From positions 3,286,001 to 3,350,000 of the forward strand of contig NZ_CP017715.1 in assembly GCF_001854125.1 (NCBI RefSeq): a DNA stretch of 64,000 nt, read 5' to 3'. The first letter of the stretch is position 1, and every line of letters starts with the position of its first letter. The DNA is from Marinobacter salinus (lineage in GTDB: Bacteria; Pseudomonadota; Gammaproteobacteria; Pseudomonadales; Oleiphilaceae). This document shows positions 1 to 9,109 of the stretch, one piece after another. A program made the position numbers and the translations under genes. Below the pieces are notes generated by a model. That model did no database searches, had not been told where the DNA came from, and saw nothing but the letters and a program-made list of their open reading frames with translations.

Positions 1-449
1 TCCTGCTGCGCCATCGCAAACGCCGTGGCGTCGAGCATCCTGCCCAGTTCCTTCTGCGGGAGTTCCAGACGGAAACTCTCCGCCTCGTCTTCCACATTCG
101 GGAAGTGTTCCGCCGGCAAAGTCGACAGCGTGAAATGACTGGCGCCGCAACGCAGATGCAGGCGATCGCCTTCCAGCGACAACTCAATCGGCGCTTCATC
201 CCCCAGGGCACGGCAAATATCCGAGAGCTTTCTCGCGGGCACCGTAATTTGTCCGGGCTGGTCTACATGTACCGGTGTAACCCGGCCAACCAACTCCACT
301 TCCATATTGGTCCCGGTGAGGGTCAGAGTATTTTCTTCCGCCACCAGCAATACGTTCGAGAGCACCGGCATGGTCTGTTTTTTTTCCACCACACCGGCAA
401 TACTTTGCAGTGGGGTAAGCAAGGATTCACGGCTGATCGTCAGTTTCAT
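1..449 (-). CDS. dnaN: DNA polymerase III sliding clamp, beta subunit (partial, C-terminus outside window)
   Basis: The first 149 codons of the ring-shaped processivity clamp, which tethers DNA polymerase III to the template. The reverse-strand translation begins MKLTISRESLLTPLQSIAGV and continues with VVEKKQTMPVLSNVLL, the typical first clamp domain; the gene runs off the left edge in the leftward direction. The start is the ATG complementary to 447-449. It lies 55 bases downstream of dnaA on the same strand, the usual dnaA-dnaN order, so it is probably cotranscribed with dnaA. The fragment shows no frameshift. The identification is secure; the C-terminal two thirds cannot be assessed. Confidence 0.96.
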   Translation of the reverse strand, partial: MKLTISRESLLTPLQSIAGVVEKKQTMPVLSNVLLVAEENTLTLTGTNMEVELVGRVTPVHVDQPGQITVPARKLSDICRALGDEAPIELSLEGDRLHLRCGASHFTLSTLPAEHFPNVEDEAESFRLELPQKELGRMLDATAFAMAQQ

Positions 450-504
450 GGCACTCAGCTTTCTTTATGTTGGAAGGGTGAATGTTATTCGCTAGCACCT
501 GGCG

Positions 505-1956
505 TCAGGTGGTAAGCAGTCTCATAAAATTCTGATAATCCTCGCGGATACCCGGATCGGTCTCCTGCAGCTCCACGATTTTCTTACAGGCATGCAACAC
601 AGTTGTGTGGTCACGGCCACCGAATGCATCGCCGATCTCCGGCAGGCTATGGTTGGTCAGCTCCTTGGACAGGGACATGGCCACCTGGCGCGGACGGGTA
701 ACGGTTCTGGTGCGGCGCTTGGACAATAAATCCGCCACCTTGATTTTATAATACTCCGCCACGGTACGCTGGATGTTATCGATACTCACCTGTTTCTCAT
801 GCAACGCCAACAAGTCCTTGAGGCTTTCCCGGATAAACGGAGGAGTAATTTCTGAACCGGTGAAGTGAGCGTTCGCTATCACGAGACGAAGCGCACCTTC
901 GAGCTCTCGCACATTCGACCGGATCTTTTGTGCGATGAAAAACGCCGCCTCGCTGCTGAGTTTGACGTTTGCCTGCTCGGCCTTTTTCATAAGAATCGCG
1001 ACACGGGTTTCCAGCTCCGGCGGTTCCACCATCACCGTCAATCCCCAGCCAAATCTCGATTTGAGTCGCTCTTCCATATCCACTATTTCTTTAGGGAACC
1101 GGTCACAGGTGACAATCACCTGTTGCCCGCCTTCCAGCAACGCGTTGAAGGTGTGGAAAAACTCTTCCTGAGAACGTTCCTTTCGCGCAAAGAATTGGAT
1201 ATCGTCAATCAGCAGGGCATCCACTGACCGGTAGTAGCGCTTGAATTCGTTTATGGCATTCAGCTGCAACGCCTTCACCATATCGGCGACAAACCGTTCA
1301 GATCGCAAATACGCCACTTTCGCCCGAGGATTGCGACGTACGATTTCATTTCCGATCGCATGCATCAAATGCGTTTTACCCAGACCCACACCACCGTATA
1401 AAAAAAGCGGGTTATAGGCTCCACCTGGGTTTTCAGCCACCTGCATCGATGCCGCCCTGGCCAGTTGGTTCGATTTGCCTTCCACGAACGTCTCGAAGGT
1501 GAACCCCTCGTTCAGAAAACTCTGATGCTTGATATCACCTTCAACCTGCACCTCTCGACGCCAGCCCCCGGCTTTCGGTCGAACGGCGGCGCCCCCGGCG
1601 GACACAGCAACACCTCTTTCTTCCTCCGTCACCCGTCTGCCGGTTTCTTCCTGAAATGTTCCGTTTACCTGAGACTCAGCCTGGGACCGCTTGACCGGCT
1701 CGCTTTCACGGGGCGCCGAACCGACCTTCATGTTCACCCGAGGCGCCTGGCCTCCATTCAGATCTTTTAAGACTTCTTCTATACGTCTCAGGTACTTTTC
1801 GTTGACCCAGTCCATCACAAACCGGTTTGGTGCAAACAGCATCAGCTGGCCTTCCCGGTGATCGGACTGCAGGGGCCGGAGCCAGGTATTGAACTGTTGC
1901 GCGGGAAATTCATCCCGAAGTACCTCAAGACATTGATGCCACATACTGTTCGGCAC
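505..1956 (-). CDS. dnaA: Chromosomal replication initiator DnaA
   Basis: Initiator ATPase that binds DnaA boxes, melts oriC and loads the helicase. The 483-residue protein has domain I (1-90, [17 protein letters not shown]), a low-complexity linker, an AAA+ domain with Walker [10 protein letters not shown] near residues 188-196 and Walker [10 protein letters not shown], and the C-terminal helix-turn-helix with the [15 protein letters not shown] signature near 446-460. The frame is open to 2001, but I chose the GTG at 1954-1956 because it has a GGGAG ribosome binding site nine bases upstream and because homologues begin at this point. It points away from the origin, on the leading strand for leftward replication. 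Autoregulation by the DnaA boxes just upstream is expected. Confidence 0.97.
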   Translation of the reverse strand: MPNSMWHQCLEVLRDEFPAQQFNTWLRPLQSDHREGQLMLFAPNRFVMDWVNEKYLRRIEEVLKDLNGGQAPRVNMKVGSAPRESEPVKRSQAESQVNGTFQEETGRRVTEEERGVAVSAGGAAVRPKAGGWRREVQVEGDIKHQSFLNEGFTFETFVEGKSNQLARAASMQVAENPGGAYNPLFLYGGVGLGKTHLMHAIGNEIVRRNPRAKVAYLRSERFVADMVKALQLNAINEFKRYYRSVDALLIDDIQFFARKERSQEEFFHTFNALLEGGQQVIVTCDRFPKEIVDMEERLKSRFGWGLTVMVEPPELETRVAILMKKAEQANVKLSSEAAFFIAQKIRSNVRELEGALRLVIANAHFTGSEITPPFIRESLKDLLALHEKQVSIDNIQRTVAEYYKIKVADLLSKRRTRTVTRPRQVAMSLSKELTNHSLPEIGDAFGGRDHTTVLHACKKIVELQETDPGIREDYQNFMRLLTT

Positions 1957-1999
1957 GACCGTCTGCTCCCGATAACCCAGAAATGTCCAAGACCGGCCC

Positions 2000-2450
2000 A
2001 AATAAACTGCGGTCTGAAGATATGAAGACGGATTCTAACCTGACGGCCCCTTCAGTGAAAGAGTCCAGCGCCTTTCATAAACAGCCTGTGGAAATTTTAA
2101 AACATTCTTTTCAAATAGTTACAGACTTACCTACAACCTTGTGTACAGAAATTTCTTGTCGTGGGAGTTACCCACACCCCTGTGTGTATACCTTGCCTTC
2201 AACCCTGTGTGAAACCACAAGAACCCTCGGTGGATAACTCACCCTTGCTTACCAAAACTCACTTACCCACATTTCGTTATCCAGTCATCCACAGGGCTCA
2301 CCCCGTGTTTTCAGAACTATTGTCAACCGCCTAACCCTTTGACTATCAGTCTTTAAAATCGCTTATCCACAGAAAACGCCTTCCCTAATAACAGTAATAA
2401 TTAATCTTTAAAAGAATTCTAAAAAGACCTACTAATGTAATTATTCAGCG
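2000..2450. other. Chromosomal replication origin (oriC)
   Basis: The dnaA-rpmH interval carries many DnaA-box-like 9-mers: perfect TTATCCACA at 2363-2371; near matches TTACCCACA at 2168-2176 and 2263-2271, TCATCCACA at 2285-2293, TTATCCAGT at 2277-2285; and TTATCCACC on the minus strand at 2229-2237. Next to the perfect box, 2384-2445 is strongly AT-rich (for example AACAGTAATAATTAATC), a plausible unwinding element. dnaA and dnaN run left and rpmH onward runs right, so genes diverge from this point. Position between dnaA and rpmH matches the known Pseudomonas origin. A second, smaller candidate cluster lies upstream of mnmG. Confidence 0.85.
2032..2060 (-). promoter_or_regulatory. Candidate sigma70 promoter of dnaA
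   Basis: On the minus strand there is a TAGAAT -10 (complement of 2032-2037) and a weak TTTCAC -35 (complement of 2055-2060) with a 17-base spacer, about 75 bases upstream of the dnaA GTG. The -10 is good and the -35 poor, as expected for an autoregulated promoter. Seen by eye only. Confidence 0.4.
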
Positions 2451-2499
2451 GTGAACAACTCGTACCCATCCCATCGGCATAAGCCCCTATCGATAAACA

Positions 2500-2528
2500 T
2501 TGAATTCCCCCCGGTATTTGCATAGAAT
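2500..2528 (+). promoter_or_regulatory. Promoter of rpmH-rnpA-yidD-yidC
   Basis: TTGAAT (2500-2505), exactly 17 bases, then TAGAAT (2523-2528): a near-consensus sigma70 promoter about 75 bases upstream of the rpmH start codon. Confidence 0.65.
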
Positions 2529-2602
2529 GCCGCTCCTGTTTTGGCTGTACGTTTTCCAGCCAATGACTGAATTACCAACTGACGAATTGTGAGATCATCA
2601 CC

Positions 2603-2737
2603 ATGAAAAGAACGTTTCAACCAAGCGTCCTGAAGCGTAAGCGCGTCCACGGTTTTCGTGCCCGTATGGCCACAGCAAACGGCCGTAAGGTTATTTCCCG
2701 TCGTCGTGCCAAAGGCCGCGCACGTCTGTCTGCGTAA
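2603..2737 (+). CDS. rpmH: 50S ribosomal protein L34
   Basis: Small basic ribosomal protein of 44 residues, beginning [18 protein letters not shown] and ending GRARLSA. Length and sequence match the L34 family almost completely. It is the first gene to the right of oriC and begins the conserved rpmH-rnpA-yidD-yidC block; rnpA starts 15 bases after its stop. Confidence 0.97.
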   Translation: MKRTFQPSVLKRKRVHGFRARMATANGRKVISRRRAKGRARLSA

Positions 2738-2752
2738 CCTGTTGTCCGCCTC

Positions 2753-3160
2753 ATGAAGGCTTTGAATTTTCCGAAATCGCACCGCCTTCTGCGGCCAGCT
2801 GATTACGGCAAAGTCTTTGATGACGTACAGCTGAAAGTTCCGCACCGGAATTTTCTGATCCTGGCAACGCCGAATAAACTCGGTCATGCCAGGGTCGGTC
2901 TGATTTTTTCCAAAAAGAATCTGAAGCTGGCTGTTCAGAGAAACCGGATAAAGCGACAGGTCAGAGAAACCTTCAGGCATCAGACCGATCTTCCCGCTCT
3001 GGACATCATTGTCCTCGGTAGACAGGGTCTTGCAGACCTGGAGAATCCGCTCGTCCGCGATTCTCTGAATGATCTTTGGCGTCGGCTTTTGAAAAAGCAT
3101 CGCCAGACTCAGCCAACCGGAAACACTGCTCCAGAGACTGTCAGCAGGGGAACGGATTAA
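2753..3160 (+). CDS. rnpA: Ribonuclease P protein component
   Basis: Protein cofactor (135 residues) of the ribozyme that matures tRNA 5' ends. It shows the RNR motif [13 protein letters not shown] near residues 63-75, preceded by [15 protein letters not shown], which contacts the RNA subunit. The stop TAA overlaps the ATG of yidD by one base, so translation is probably coupled. The C-terminal 20 residues are poorly conserved, which is normal for the family. Confidence 0.96.
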   Translation: MKALNFPKSHRLLRPADYGKVFDDVQLKVPHRNFLILATPNKLGHARVGLIFSKKNLKLAVQRNRIKRQVRETFRHQTDLPALDIIVLGRQGLADLENPLVRDSLNDLWRRLLKKHRQTQPTGNTAPETVSRGTD

Positions 3161-3453
3161 TGCGCAGACTCTTAATCCTGCCAATCCGCTTTTACCAGTA
3201 CGCAATCAGCCCCCTGATGGCCAGTCACTGCCGCCACTACCCCACCTGTTCGCAATATGCCGTTGAAGCCGTAGAGCACCATGGCGCAGTAAAAGGAATT
3301 TCTCTCGCAATTCGACGACTGTTAAGGTGTCATCCTTGGGCCGAAGGCGGTTATGATCCCGTACCAGGCACGGCACAATCCGCATGCGCTGAGTCCGAAA
3401 CCAACTGCGTTCAGGCAGATCATTCCCATATCACAACCCAGACCAGACAGTAA
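3160..3453 (+). CDS. yidD: Membrane protein insertion efficiency factor YidD
   Basis: Small membrane-associated protein (97 residues) that helps YidC-dependent insertion. It begins [19 protein letters not shown], an amphipathic N-terminus, followed by the family signature with [12 protein letters not shown] and [13 protein letters not shown], including the conserved cysteines. The frame is open upstream to 3076, but the ATG at 3160 overlaps the rnpA stop and matches family starts. yidC follows five bases later. Confidence 0.94.
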   Translation: MRRLLILPIRFYQYAISPLMASHCRHYPTCSQYAVEAVEHHGAVKGISLAIRRLLRCHPWAEGGYDPVPGTAQSACAESETNCVQADHSHITTQTRQ

Positions 3454-3457
3454 CTCT

Positions 3458-5167
3458 ATGGATATTCAACGCATCGTATTATTCGCCGGCCTGGCAATTG
3501 TCAGTTATCTGATGGTGCTTGCCTGGAATGAGGACTATCATCAACAACCCCAACAAACGGCACAGGTAACGGAAGCTGCTTCAACGCAGATATCCGGCTC
3601 TGCAGACGGTATGGTGCTTCCGGAAGACAACCCGGCCCAGCCAGGCAGTGAAGAATTTGCCACGCCGGAAAGCGGTCAGATCGCACAATCAAACTCTGCC
3701 ACCGACAACAACGCCGTTGAAAACCAGTTTGTCACGATTCGCACTGATGTTTTCGACCTGACCATCGACCGGGTAAGCGGTAACCTGGTCAGAAGTTCTC
3801 TGCTCAATTACGACAAATCCCTGAACAGCAAAGAACCTCTGAAGCTGCTGACCAACACTGATAACCGCACCTACGTCATGGAAAGCGGTTTGATTGGCCA
3901 GGATGGTCCTGACAGCCGCAAAAACGGAACTGCTCCGGTTTATCAGACTGGCTCTGATCGCTATGAACTGACTGAAGGGCAGGACCAGTTGACGGTTGAC
4001 CTGACCTTCACCACCGACACTGGCGTCAAAATCACCAAGCGCTACCAGTTTGAACGGAACAGTTACGAAATCGGTGTCCGCTACCTCATTGAAAACCAGT
4101 CACAACAGGACTTTCAGGCCAACTTCACCGGCAAGATCGTGCGTGACGAGGCGCCCGATCCAACGGCGCAGACCAGCATGGGTATCAAGGCTTACCTGGG
4201 TATGGTCATGAGTTCTCCGGAAGATCCGTATGAAAAATTCGATTTTGGCGACCTCAAGGAAACACCGGTCAACCAATCTGTAACCAATGGCTGGCTGGCG
4301 TTCCTGCAGCACTATTTCCTGGCGGCCTGGGTACCTGAACGTGATCAACCCGCTCAGTTTCAGACGACAAGCCGTGGGCCCTTGAACGTGATGGGTTTCG
4401 TTTATCCCGCCACGACAGTAGCTCCGGGCGAAACGGTTGAAGTTGGTGCGAATGCCTACGTTGGTCCGAAGATCATCGACCGCCTGGAGAACGTGGCCCC
4501 CAACCTGGACCGGACTGTAGATTTTGGCTGGCTGTTTTTCATCTCCCTGCCCTTGTTCTACATTCTCCAGTGGTTCCACGGTATCGTGGCCAACTGGGGT
4601 GTTGCTATCATCCTGCTGACCGTTCTGGTGAAAGCGGTGTTTTTCCACTTGTCCGCCACCAGTTACAAGTCCATGGCCAAGATGCGCGCAGCGGCGCCGC
4701 AGCTAACCCGGCTCAAGGAACTGTATGGCGATGATCGTCAGCGCATGTCCCAGGAAATGATGGCGCTGTACAAACGGGAAAAGATAAACCCGCTGGGTGG
4801 CTGTCTGCCGATCCTGGTCCAGATGCCGGTGTTCATCTCCCTGTACTGGGTTCTGTTCGAAAGCGTACAGCTGAGACATGCCCCGTTCATGTTGTGGATA
4901 AATGACCTTTCCCAAATGGATCCCTACTTCATCCTGCCGATACTGATGGGCGCAAGCATGTTCCTTCAGATGCACCTGAATCCGACACCCCCGGATCCGA
5001 TGCAGGCGAAGATCATGAAGATGATGCCACTGGTCTTTACTGTTTTCTTCCTGTGGTTCCCGGCAGGTCTGGTACTGTACTGGCTGACAAACAACATTCT
5101 GTCGATCAGTCAGCAGTGGTACATTACCCGCAAGATTGAAGCAGAGACGGCGGCCAAGAAGCACTGA
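3458..5167 (+). CDS. yidC: Membrane protein insertase YidC
   Basis: Inner-membrane insertase of 569 residues acting with or without SecYEG. It starts [20 protein letters not shown], an uncleaved first transmembrane segment; then comes a low-complexity spacer, a periplasmic beta-supersandwich domain (about 75-330), and the five-helix conserved core with [20 protein letters not shown]. Its upstream frame is open to 3353, but the ATG at 3458 fits the family start and the gene junction. It is the last gene of the block before a terminator. Substrates are expected to include the F0 c subunit encoded at 30553. Confidence 0.97.
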   Translation: MDIQRIVLFAGLAIVSYLMVLAWNEDYHQQPQQTAQVTEAASTQISGSADGMVLPEDNPAQPGSEEFATPESGQIAQSNSATDNNAVENQFVTIRTDVFDLTIDRVSGNLVRSSLLNYDKSLNSKEPLKLLTNTDNRTYVMESGLIGQDGPDSRKNGTAPVYQTGSDRYELTEGQDQLTVDLTFTTDTGVKITKRYQFERNSYEIGVRYLIENQSQQDFQANFTGKIVRDEAPDPTAQTSMGIKAYLGMVMSSPEDPYEKFDFGDLKETPVNQSVTNGWLAFLQHYFLAAWVPERDQPAQFQTTSRGPLNVMGFVYPATTVAPGETVEVGANAYVGPKIIDRLENVAPNLDRTVDFGWLFFISLPLFYILQWFHGIVANWGVAIILLTVLVKAVFFHLSATSYKSMAKMRAAAPQLTRLKELYGDDRQRMSQEMMALYKREKINPLGGCLPILVQMPVFISLYWVLFESVQLRHAPFMLWINDLSQMDPYFILPILMGASMFLQMHLNPTPPDPMQAKIMKMMPLVFTVFFLWFPAGLVLYWLTNNILSISQQWYITRKIEAETAAKKH

Positions 5168-5190
5168 CCAGTGCACCTGACGACCGATAC

Positions 5191-5220
5191 AAAGGCTCCT
5201 TCACGGAGCCTTTGTTGTTT
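5191..5220 (+). terminator. Rho-independent terminator after yidC
   Basis: AAAGGCTCC (5191-5199), loop TTCAC, GGAGCCTTT (5205-5213), followed by a T-rich stretch to 5220. It separates the rpmH-yidC unit from mnmE, whose start is only 19 bases further on. Confidence 0.85.
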
Positions 5221-5238
5221 CAGACCGAAGGAACTGAA

Positions 5239-6609
5239 ATGAACCAGAGTTCTGACACCATTGCCGCCATTGCCACGGCGCCCGGCCAGGCCGGCGTGGG
5301 AATCATTCGGGTATCCGGCCCCGGCGCGGCGGACATTGCCCGGCAGGTACTGGGTTTCAAACCCAAACCGCGATACGCCCATTACGGTCCTTTTCTGGAC
5401 CACAAAGGCGAGCTGATTGATGAAGGTATCGGCTTGTTTTTTCCCAATCCGAATTCTTTCACCGGGGAGGATGTGTTCGAACTTCAGGGCCACGGTGGTA
5501 CGGTTATTCTGGACCTGCTGCTTCGAGCAGTCTGCAGCCTTGGTGCCCGTCTGGCTCGCCCCGGGGAGTTTTCCGAGCGAGCGTTTCTTAACGATAAACT
5601 GGATCTCGCCCAGGCCGAGGCCATTGCCGATCTGATTGAAAGCAGCTCTGAACAAGCCGCCCGTTGTGCGGTGCGCTCGATGCAAGGGACATTCTCCCGT
5701 CGAATTGACGATCTGGTCGATGCCGTGACGCATCTGCGCATCTACGTCGAAGCTGCCATCGATTTTCCCGAGGAAGAGATCGATTTTCTGGCTGATGGCA
5801 AGGTTGCTGGCGATCTGCAGGCGCTGCTTGAGCGTCTTGAGACAATCCTGGCCGAAGCTCAGCAGGGCACCATTTTGCGCGACGGCATGAAAGTAGTCAT
5901 TGGCGGTCGGCCGAACGCCGGAAAATCCAGTCTCCTGAACGCCCTCGCCGGCCGCGAGGCGGCTATAGTGACCGCGATCGAAGGAACAACCCGGGATGTC
6001 TTGCGGGAACATATACACATTGATGGCATGCCCCTGCACATCATTGACACCGCAGGGTTGAGAGACAGCCCGGATGAAGTGGAACAGATCGGGATCGCCC
6101 GGGCCTGGGAAGAGATACGCCAGGCAGACCGCATTCTGTTAATGGTGGATGCGACCACTACCGACAAGACTTCGCCCCATGAAATCTGGCCGGACTTCAT
6201 TGACCAGTTACCGGCGAACGCCCCGGTGACGGTTATCCGCAACAAAGTAGACCTTTCCGGTGAAACGGTGGGTATCAGCGCCGAAGACCACCAGAGTGCG
6301 CCGGTCATCCGACTGGCTGCAAAGTCTGCCGAAGGGCTGGAAATCCTGCGAGACCATCTCAAGCAATGCATGGGGTTTGCCAGCACCACCGAAGGTGGTT
6401 TTCTGGCCCGGCGCCGGCATCTTGATGCCCTGGAGCGGGCCCGGGAATCTCTGTTGCAGGGTCAGAATCAGCTCGAAGGCTACGGCGCCGGTGAATTGCT
6501 GGCTGAAGATTTGCGAGCCGCTCAGGATGCCTTGGGTGAAATCACCGGGCATCTGACCCCAGATGAGCTCCTTGGCAAGATTTTCAGCAGTTTCTGTATT
6601 GGGAAGTAA
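5239..6609 (+). CDS. mnmE: tRNA uridine-5-carboxymethylaminomethyl modification GTPase MnmE (TrmE)
   Basis: GTPase (456 residues) that works with MnmG to modify U34 of certain tRNAs. The N-terminal formyl-folate binding domain is followed by a helical domain with an inserted G domain: G1 GRPNAGKS at 223-230, G3 DTAGL, G4 NKVD; it ends with the invariant CIGK. Start ATG 5239 gives [16 protein letters not shown], the normal N-terminus. Its last 18 bases, 6592-6609, are the type of site used by trmE-targeting genomic islands such as SGI1, and a diverged copy of the 3' end lies at 11110. The gene itself is intact. Confidence 0.97.
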   Translation: MNQSSDTIAAIATAPGQAGVGIIRVSGPGAADIARQVLGFKPKPRYAHYGPFLDHKGELIDEGIGLFFPNPNSFTGEDVFELQGHGGTVILDLLLRAVCSLGARLARPGEFSERAFLNDKLDLAQAEAIADLIESSSEQAARCAVRSMQGTFSRRIDDLVDAVTHLRIYVEAAIDFPEEEIDFLADGKVAGDLQALLERLETILAEAQQGTILRDGMKVVIGGRPNAGKSSLLNALAGREAAIVTAIEGTTRDVLREHIHIDGMPLHIIDTAGLRDSPDEVEQIGIARAWEEIRQADRILLMVDATTTDKTSPHEIWPDFIDQLPANAPVTVIRNKVDLSGETVGISAEDHQSAPVIRLAAKSAEGLEILRDHLKQCMGFASTTEGGFLARRRHLDALERARESLLQGQNQLEGYGAGELLAEDLRAAQDALGEITGHLTPDELLGKIFSSFCIGK

Positions 6610-6660
6610 CCAGGGCGTCTTTCGGAGATTCCGATGACCATAAAGACGTGCTGAACTTTA

Positions 6661-6680
6661 TATTGAGTGATCACTCAATA
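6661..6680. promoter_or_regulatory. Perfect 20-bp palindrome, candidate operator
   Basis: TATTGAGTGATCACTCAATA reads identically on both strands and lies 57 bases upstream of the isomerase gene. Perfect dyads of this size and style are typical of TetR-family operators; no TetR gene is nearby, so the regulator is unknown. Confidence 0.5.
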
Positions 6681-6736
6681 ATAGTTAAAGTACTGGACAC
6701 GTAAAAATCCCCGCAGTTGTCCAGGAGCCGAAAGCG

Positions 6737-7348
6737 ATGAATCCGAAGGTCGATTATTACTTCACCTGCATTTCCCCGTTCACCTATCTTGGACACCAGA
6801 GATTTCTTGAAACAGCCCGAAAGCACGGCGCTGACGTCAATTTCAGGCCGGTAAAACTGGCAAAAGTGTTTGCCAATTCCGGTGCGAAACCTGTTCCTGA
6901 ACGCCCGGCTTGCCGTCAGGCCTACCGTCTGCTTGAGATTGAACGATGGGCGAAAAAACGCGGTTTGCCCGTCAACCTGAAACCGGCGCACTTTCCGACA
7001 GATCCTGGCTTGGCAGACCGTTGTGTCATTGCAATCCAACAGGCCGGCCAAGATCCTGGCGAATTTGTGCAGCGCGTGCTTGCAGCTTGTTGGGCCGAGG
7101 AGAAAAACATTGCGGATGAAGCGGTGATTCGTGAAATTCTGAACGCCCTCAATTTGGACACGGATGGCTTGATTGAAGCAGCACAGTCAACGGATGTTGC
7201 AGACCAATATGATCGCAACAGCGAAGATGCCGTCGATCATGGCGTTCTTGGTGCCCCCGCTTATGTGTTGAACGGCGAGCAGTTCTGGGGGCAGGATCGC
7301 ATCGAGTTGTTGGAGGAGACTCTGGAATCAGCCCCTGGAGCTGATTGA
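6737..7348 (+). CDS. 2-hydroxychromene-2-carboxylate isomerase-like (DsbA-fold, kappa-class GST family) protein
   Basis: A 203-residue thioredoxin-fold protein of the HCCA isomerase/kappa glutathione transferase family. Evidence is the N-terminus VDYYFTCISPFTYLGHQRF, with the active-site serine context CISPFTY, the central helical insert, and the late thioredoxin cis-proline motif GVLGAPAYVLNGEQFWGQDR. Such enzymes use glutathione to isomerise aromatic-degradation intermediates, but many members have unknown substrates, and no naphthalene genes are nearby. It is the first gene after mnmE and lies inside the segment bounded by the duplicated mnmE end. It probably has its own promoter near the palindrome upstream. 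Family is secure, substrate is not. Confidence 0.82.
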   Translation: MNPKVDYYFTCISPFTYLGHQRFLETARKHGADVNFRPVKLAKVFANSGAKPVPERPACRQAYRLLEIERWAKKRGLPVNLKPAHFPTDPGLADRCVIAIQQAGQDPGEFVQRVLAACWAEEKNIADEAVIREILNALNLDTDGLIEAAQSTDVADQYDRNSEDAVDHGVLGAPAYVLNGEQFWGQDRIELLEETLESAPGAD

Positions 7349-7458
7349 TGATTGCTGCCTACGAGAAAGGCACGCCTTGGTCCAGCCGTTCGGCGGTCAC
7401 GGATGAAGGAAAGAAATTGTTATTTGGCCAGACCGCCGCTGTCGACAGAAAAAAATAG
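7348..7458 (+). CDS. Possible 36-residue small protein
   Basis: A short open frame starts with an ATG overlapping the stop of the isomerase gene (TGATG), with GGAG seven bases before it. The product would begin MIAAYEKGTPWSSRSAVTDE and end DRKK. A hairpin follows at once. The overlap and ribosome site suggest translation coupled to the upstream gene. I do not recognise the peptide; it could instead be the remnant of a longer gene. Confidence 0.35.
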   Translation: MIAAYEKGTPWSSRSAVTDEGKKLLFGQTAAVDRKK

Positions 7459-7474
7459 GCGCGAGGCGCCGTTT
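7458..7474 (+). terminator. Weak intrinsic terminator after the isomerase unit
   Basis: GGCGC (7458-7462), loop GAG, GCGCC (7466-7470), then GTTT. An A-run precedes it. Short stem and short T-tract, so weak. Confidence 0.4.
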
Positions 7475-7504
7475 CTGCACCATTGGTCCTCATCAACCGG
7501 TTTT

Positions 7505-7546
7505 GCGACTATTTTCCGGTTTTTCAGATAGTCGCGATATTTTTCT
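7505..7546. terminator. Inverted repeat with T-rich tail
   Basis: GCGACTAT (7505-7512) and ATAGTCGC (7528-7535) form an 8-bp stem with a 15-base loop, followed by GATATTTTTCTTT. It could be a second terminator between the isomerase unit and the glycosyltransferase operon. Confidence 0.45.
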
Positions 7547-7584
7547 TTCAGGATTCCGGCTGTTGATTGTGTTATTGATCCTGT

Positions 7585-7601
7585 CTTAAGCCTTTCTTAA
7601 G
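7585..7601 (+). promoter_or_regulatory. PmrA/BasR-type box
   Basis: CTTAAG-CCTTT-CTTAAG: two identical hexamers separated by five bases, an exact match to the known PmrA binding consensus YTTAAK-N5-YTTAAK. It stands about 80-100 bases before a gene cluster of lipid A modification type, where PmrA sites are known to occur. The regulator gene is not in the window. Confidence 0.65.
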
Positions 7602-7684
7602 CTCTTTAGTCCAAAATCTCGTCAATCATAAGGTCACCGTCTCTGGTTTTGACGGTGTGCCGGCTCAAGGTTGGTTGCGTGACT

Positions 7685-8431
7685 ATGGATTCAGAAAGAT
7701 CTCTATCAGTTGTTATTCCCGTAATGAACGAGGAAGACAGCATCGGTAAGCTCATTACCGAAATTCACTCGGTGTTGCGGGAGTATCCCGGTTTTGAAAT
7801 TGTGGTGGTCGACGACGGGAGTAGCGACCAGACACTGGCCATGGCACGGTCCGTTGCCGGCAATCTTGAGTGCCCAATTCAGACGGTACGCCACGAACGC
7901 AATGCCGGTCAGAGTTGCGCGATAAAAACCGGCGTCAGGTATGCCCGTGGTCGGCTGATCGTTACCATTGATGGTGACGGTCAGAACGATCCGGCGGATA
8001 TTCCCGCCATGGTGCGACAAGCAGAAAAAATCGATGAAGAAGATTTTTGCATTGCCGGTTACCGTAAGAACCGCAGGGATACCTCCTGGAAACGTTTTCA
8101 GTCACGGCTCGCGAACCGGGTAAGGAATGCTTTGCTGCATGACGGTGTTCCGGATACCGGTTGCGGGCTGAAACTACTCCCCCGGGAAACTTTCCTGAAA
8201 CTGCCCTGGTTCAATCATGGCCACCGCTTTATCCCCGCTCTGGTCAAAGCGGTGGGTGGGATCGTCGAGATTGTTGAAGTGAATCACCGGCATCGTGAGC
8301 AGGGCGTTTCAAAATACTCTGCCTGGAACCGGGCCTGGGTAGGCATTGTCGATTTGATGGGTGTGATCTGGCTGATTCGCCGCACACCGATGATTCGTAT
8401 CAGTGAACACCATGACTTGAGCCAGTCCTGA
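7685..8431 (+). CDS. Family 2 glycosyltransferase, ArnC/dolichyl-phosphate-mannose synthase-like, soluble
   Basis: A 248-residue GT-A fold enzyme expected to load a sugar onto a polyprenyl phosphate carrier at the inner membrane. Motifs are LSVVIPVMNEEDSI, VVVDDGSSDQT and TIDGDGQNDP (DXD type), then DTGCGLKLLPRETF and NHRHREQGVSKYS, all typical of the ArnC/DPM1 branch. It lacks the C-terminal membrane helices of ArnC. The start is uncertain: ATG 7685, or GTG 7679, which has AAGG at better spacing; the frame is open to 7649. It is followed at once by a TVP38 protein and an ArnT-like transferase, so a carrier-linked sugar is probably flipped and then added to lipid A. Confidence 0.8.
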   Translation: MDSERSLSVVIPVMNEEDSIGKLITEIHSVLREYPGFEIVVVDDGSSDQTLAMARSVAGNLECPIQTVRHERNAGQSCAIKTGVRYARGRLIVTIDGDGQNDPADIPAMVRQAEKIDEEDFCIAGYRKNRRDTSWKRFQSRLANRVRNALLHDGVPDTGCGLKLLPRETFLKLPWFNHGHRFIPALVKAVGGIVEIVEVNHRHREQGVSKYSAWNRAWVGIVDLMGVIWLIRRTPMIRISEHHDLSQS

Positions 8432-8432
8432 T

Positions 8433-9101
8433 ATGAAAAACTGGCTTAAGCCATTGTTATTTGTGTTTCTGGCAGTCGCCGGCGCCCTGGCGGTCAATCA
8501 GGGTTGGCTTGACCTTCTGGCGGACCAGAAGGAGCTTACCGCTTACCTCCACAGCCATGGCCTGACCGGTGTTCTGCTTATTGCGGTCGCTGGTGCAGTC
8601 TACACCGGGCTTGGCGCACCCAGGCAACTGCTTGCGTTTGTGTTTGGTTTCGCCATGGGAGCTTCCATGGGCACGGTTTTTTCTACCCTGGCAACCACCT
8701 TGGGCGCCGCAGGGTGCTTCTATACCGCCCGGTTCCTGCTCAGGCCCACGCTGCTCAGGCGGTTTGAGCGCCGGATGACAGCTTTTGACCAAACCATTGC
8801 TCTGGATCCATTGTTAAAGATCATGCTGATCAGGTTATTGCCTGTTGGCAGCAATTTGCTCACCAATCTTCTGGCGGGCGCCTCAGGTATCCGGGTGTTG
8901 CCATTCCTTATCGGCAGTACCCTGGGCTATCTACCCCAGATGATGATCTTCGCGCTGGCCGGTGCCGGTATCGGCAACGCCAATGAATATCCATTGTTGT
9001 TGGGTGCTGCCCTTTTTCTGATTGTCGCAACGATTGGTGCCATGCTTTACCGCAACCGGCGAATACGAAATCTCTCCGATCCTTTATCTGAAGAGTTCTG
9101 A
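8433..9101 (+). CDS. TVP38/TMEM64 (DedA superfamily) membrane protein
   Basis: An integral membrane protein of 222 residues with an N-terminal helix (KPLLFVFLAVAGALAV) and several later hydrophobic helices. The SNARE-associated/VTT core shows the pattern GAPRQLLAFVFGFAMGASMGTVFSTLATTLG and the loop LIRLLPVGSNLLTNLLAG. Members of the wider DedA/VTT group move or flip polyprenyl phosphates and phospholipids. It sits one base after the glycosyltransferase stop and eight bases before the ArnT-like gene, so lipid-carrier translocation is a reasonable inference. Function within this family is otherwise poorly defined. Confidence 0.78.
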   Translation: MKNWLKPLLFVFLAVAGALAVNQGWLDLLADQKELTAYLHSHGLTGVLLIAVAGAVYTGLGAPRQLLAFVFGFAMGASMGTVFSTLATTLGAAGCFYTARFLLRPTLLRRFERRMTAFDQTIALDPLLKIMLIRLLPVGSNLLTNLLAGASGIRVLPFLIGSTLGYLPQMMIFALAGAGIGNANEYPLLLGAALFLIVATIGAMLYRNRRIRNLSDPLSEEF

Positions 9102-9109
9102 TACGTCCT

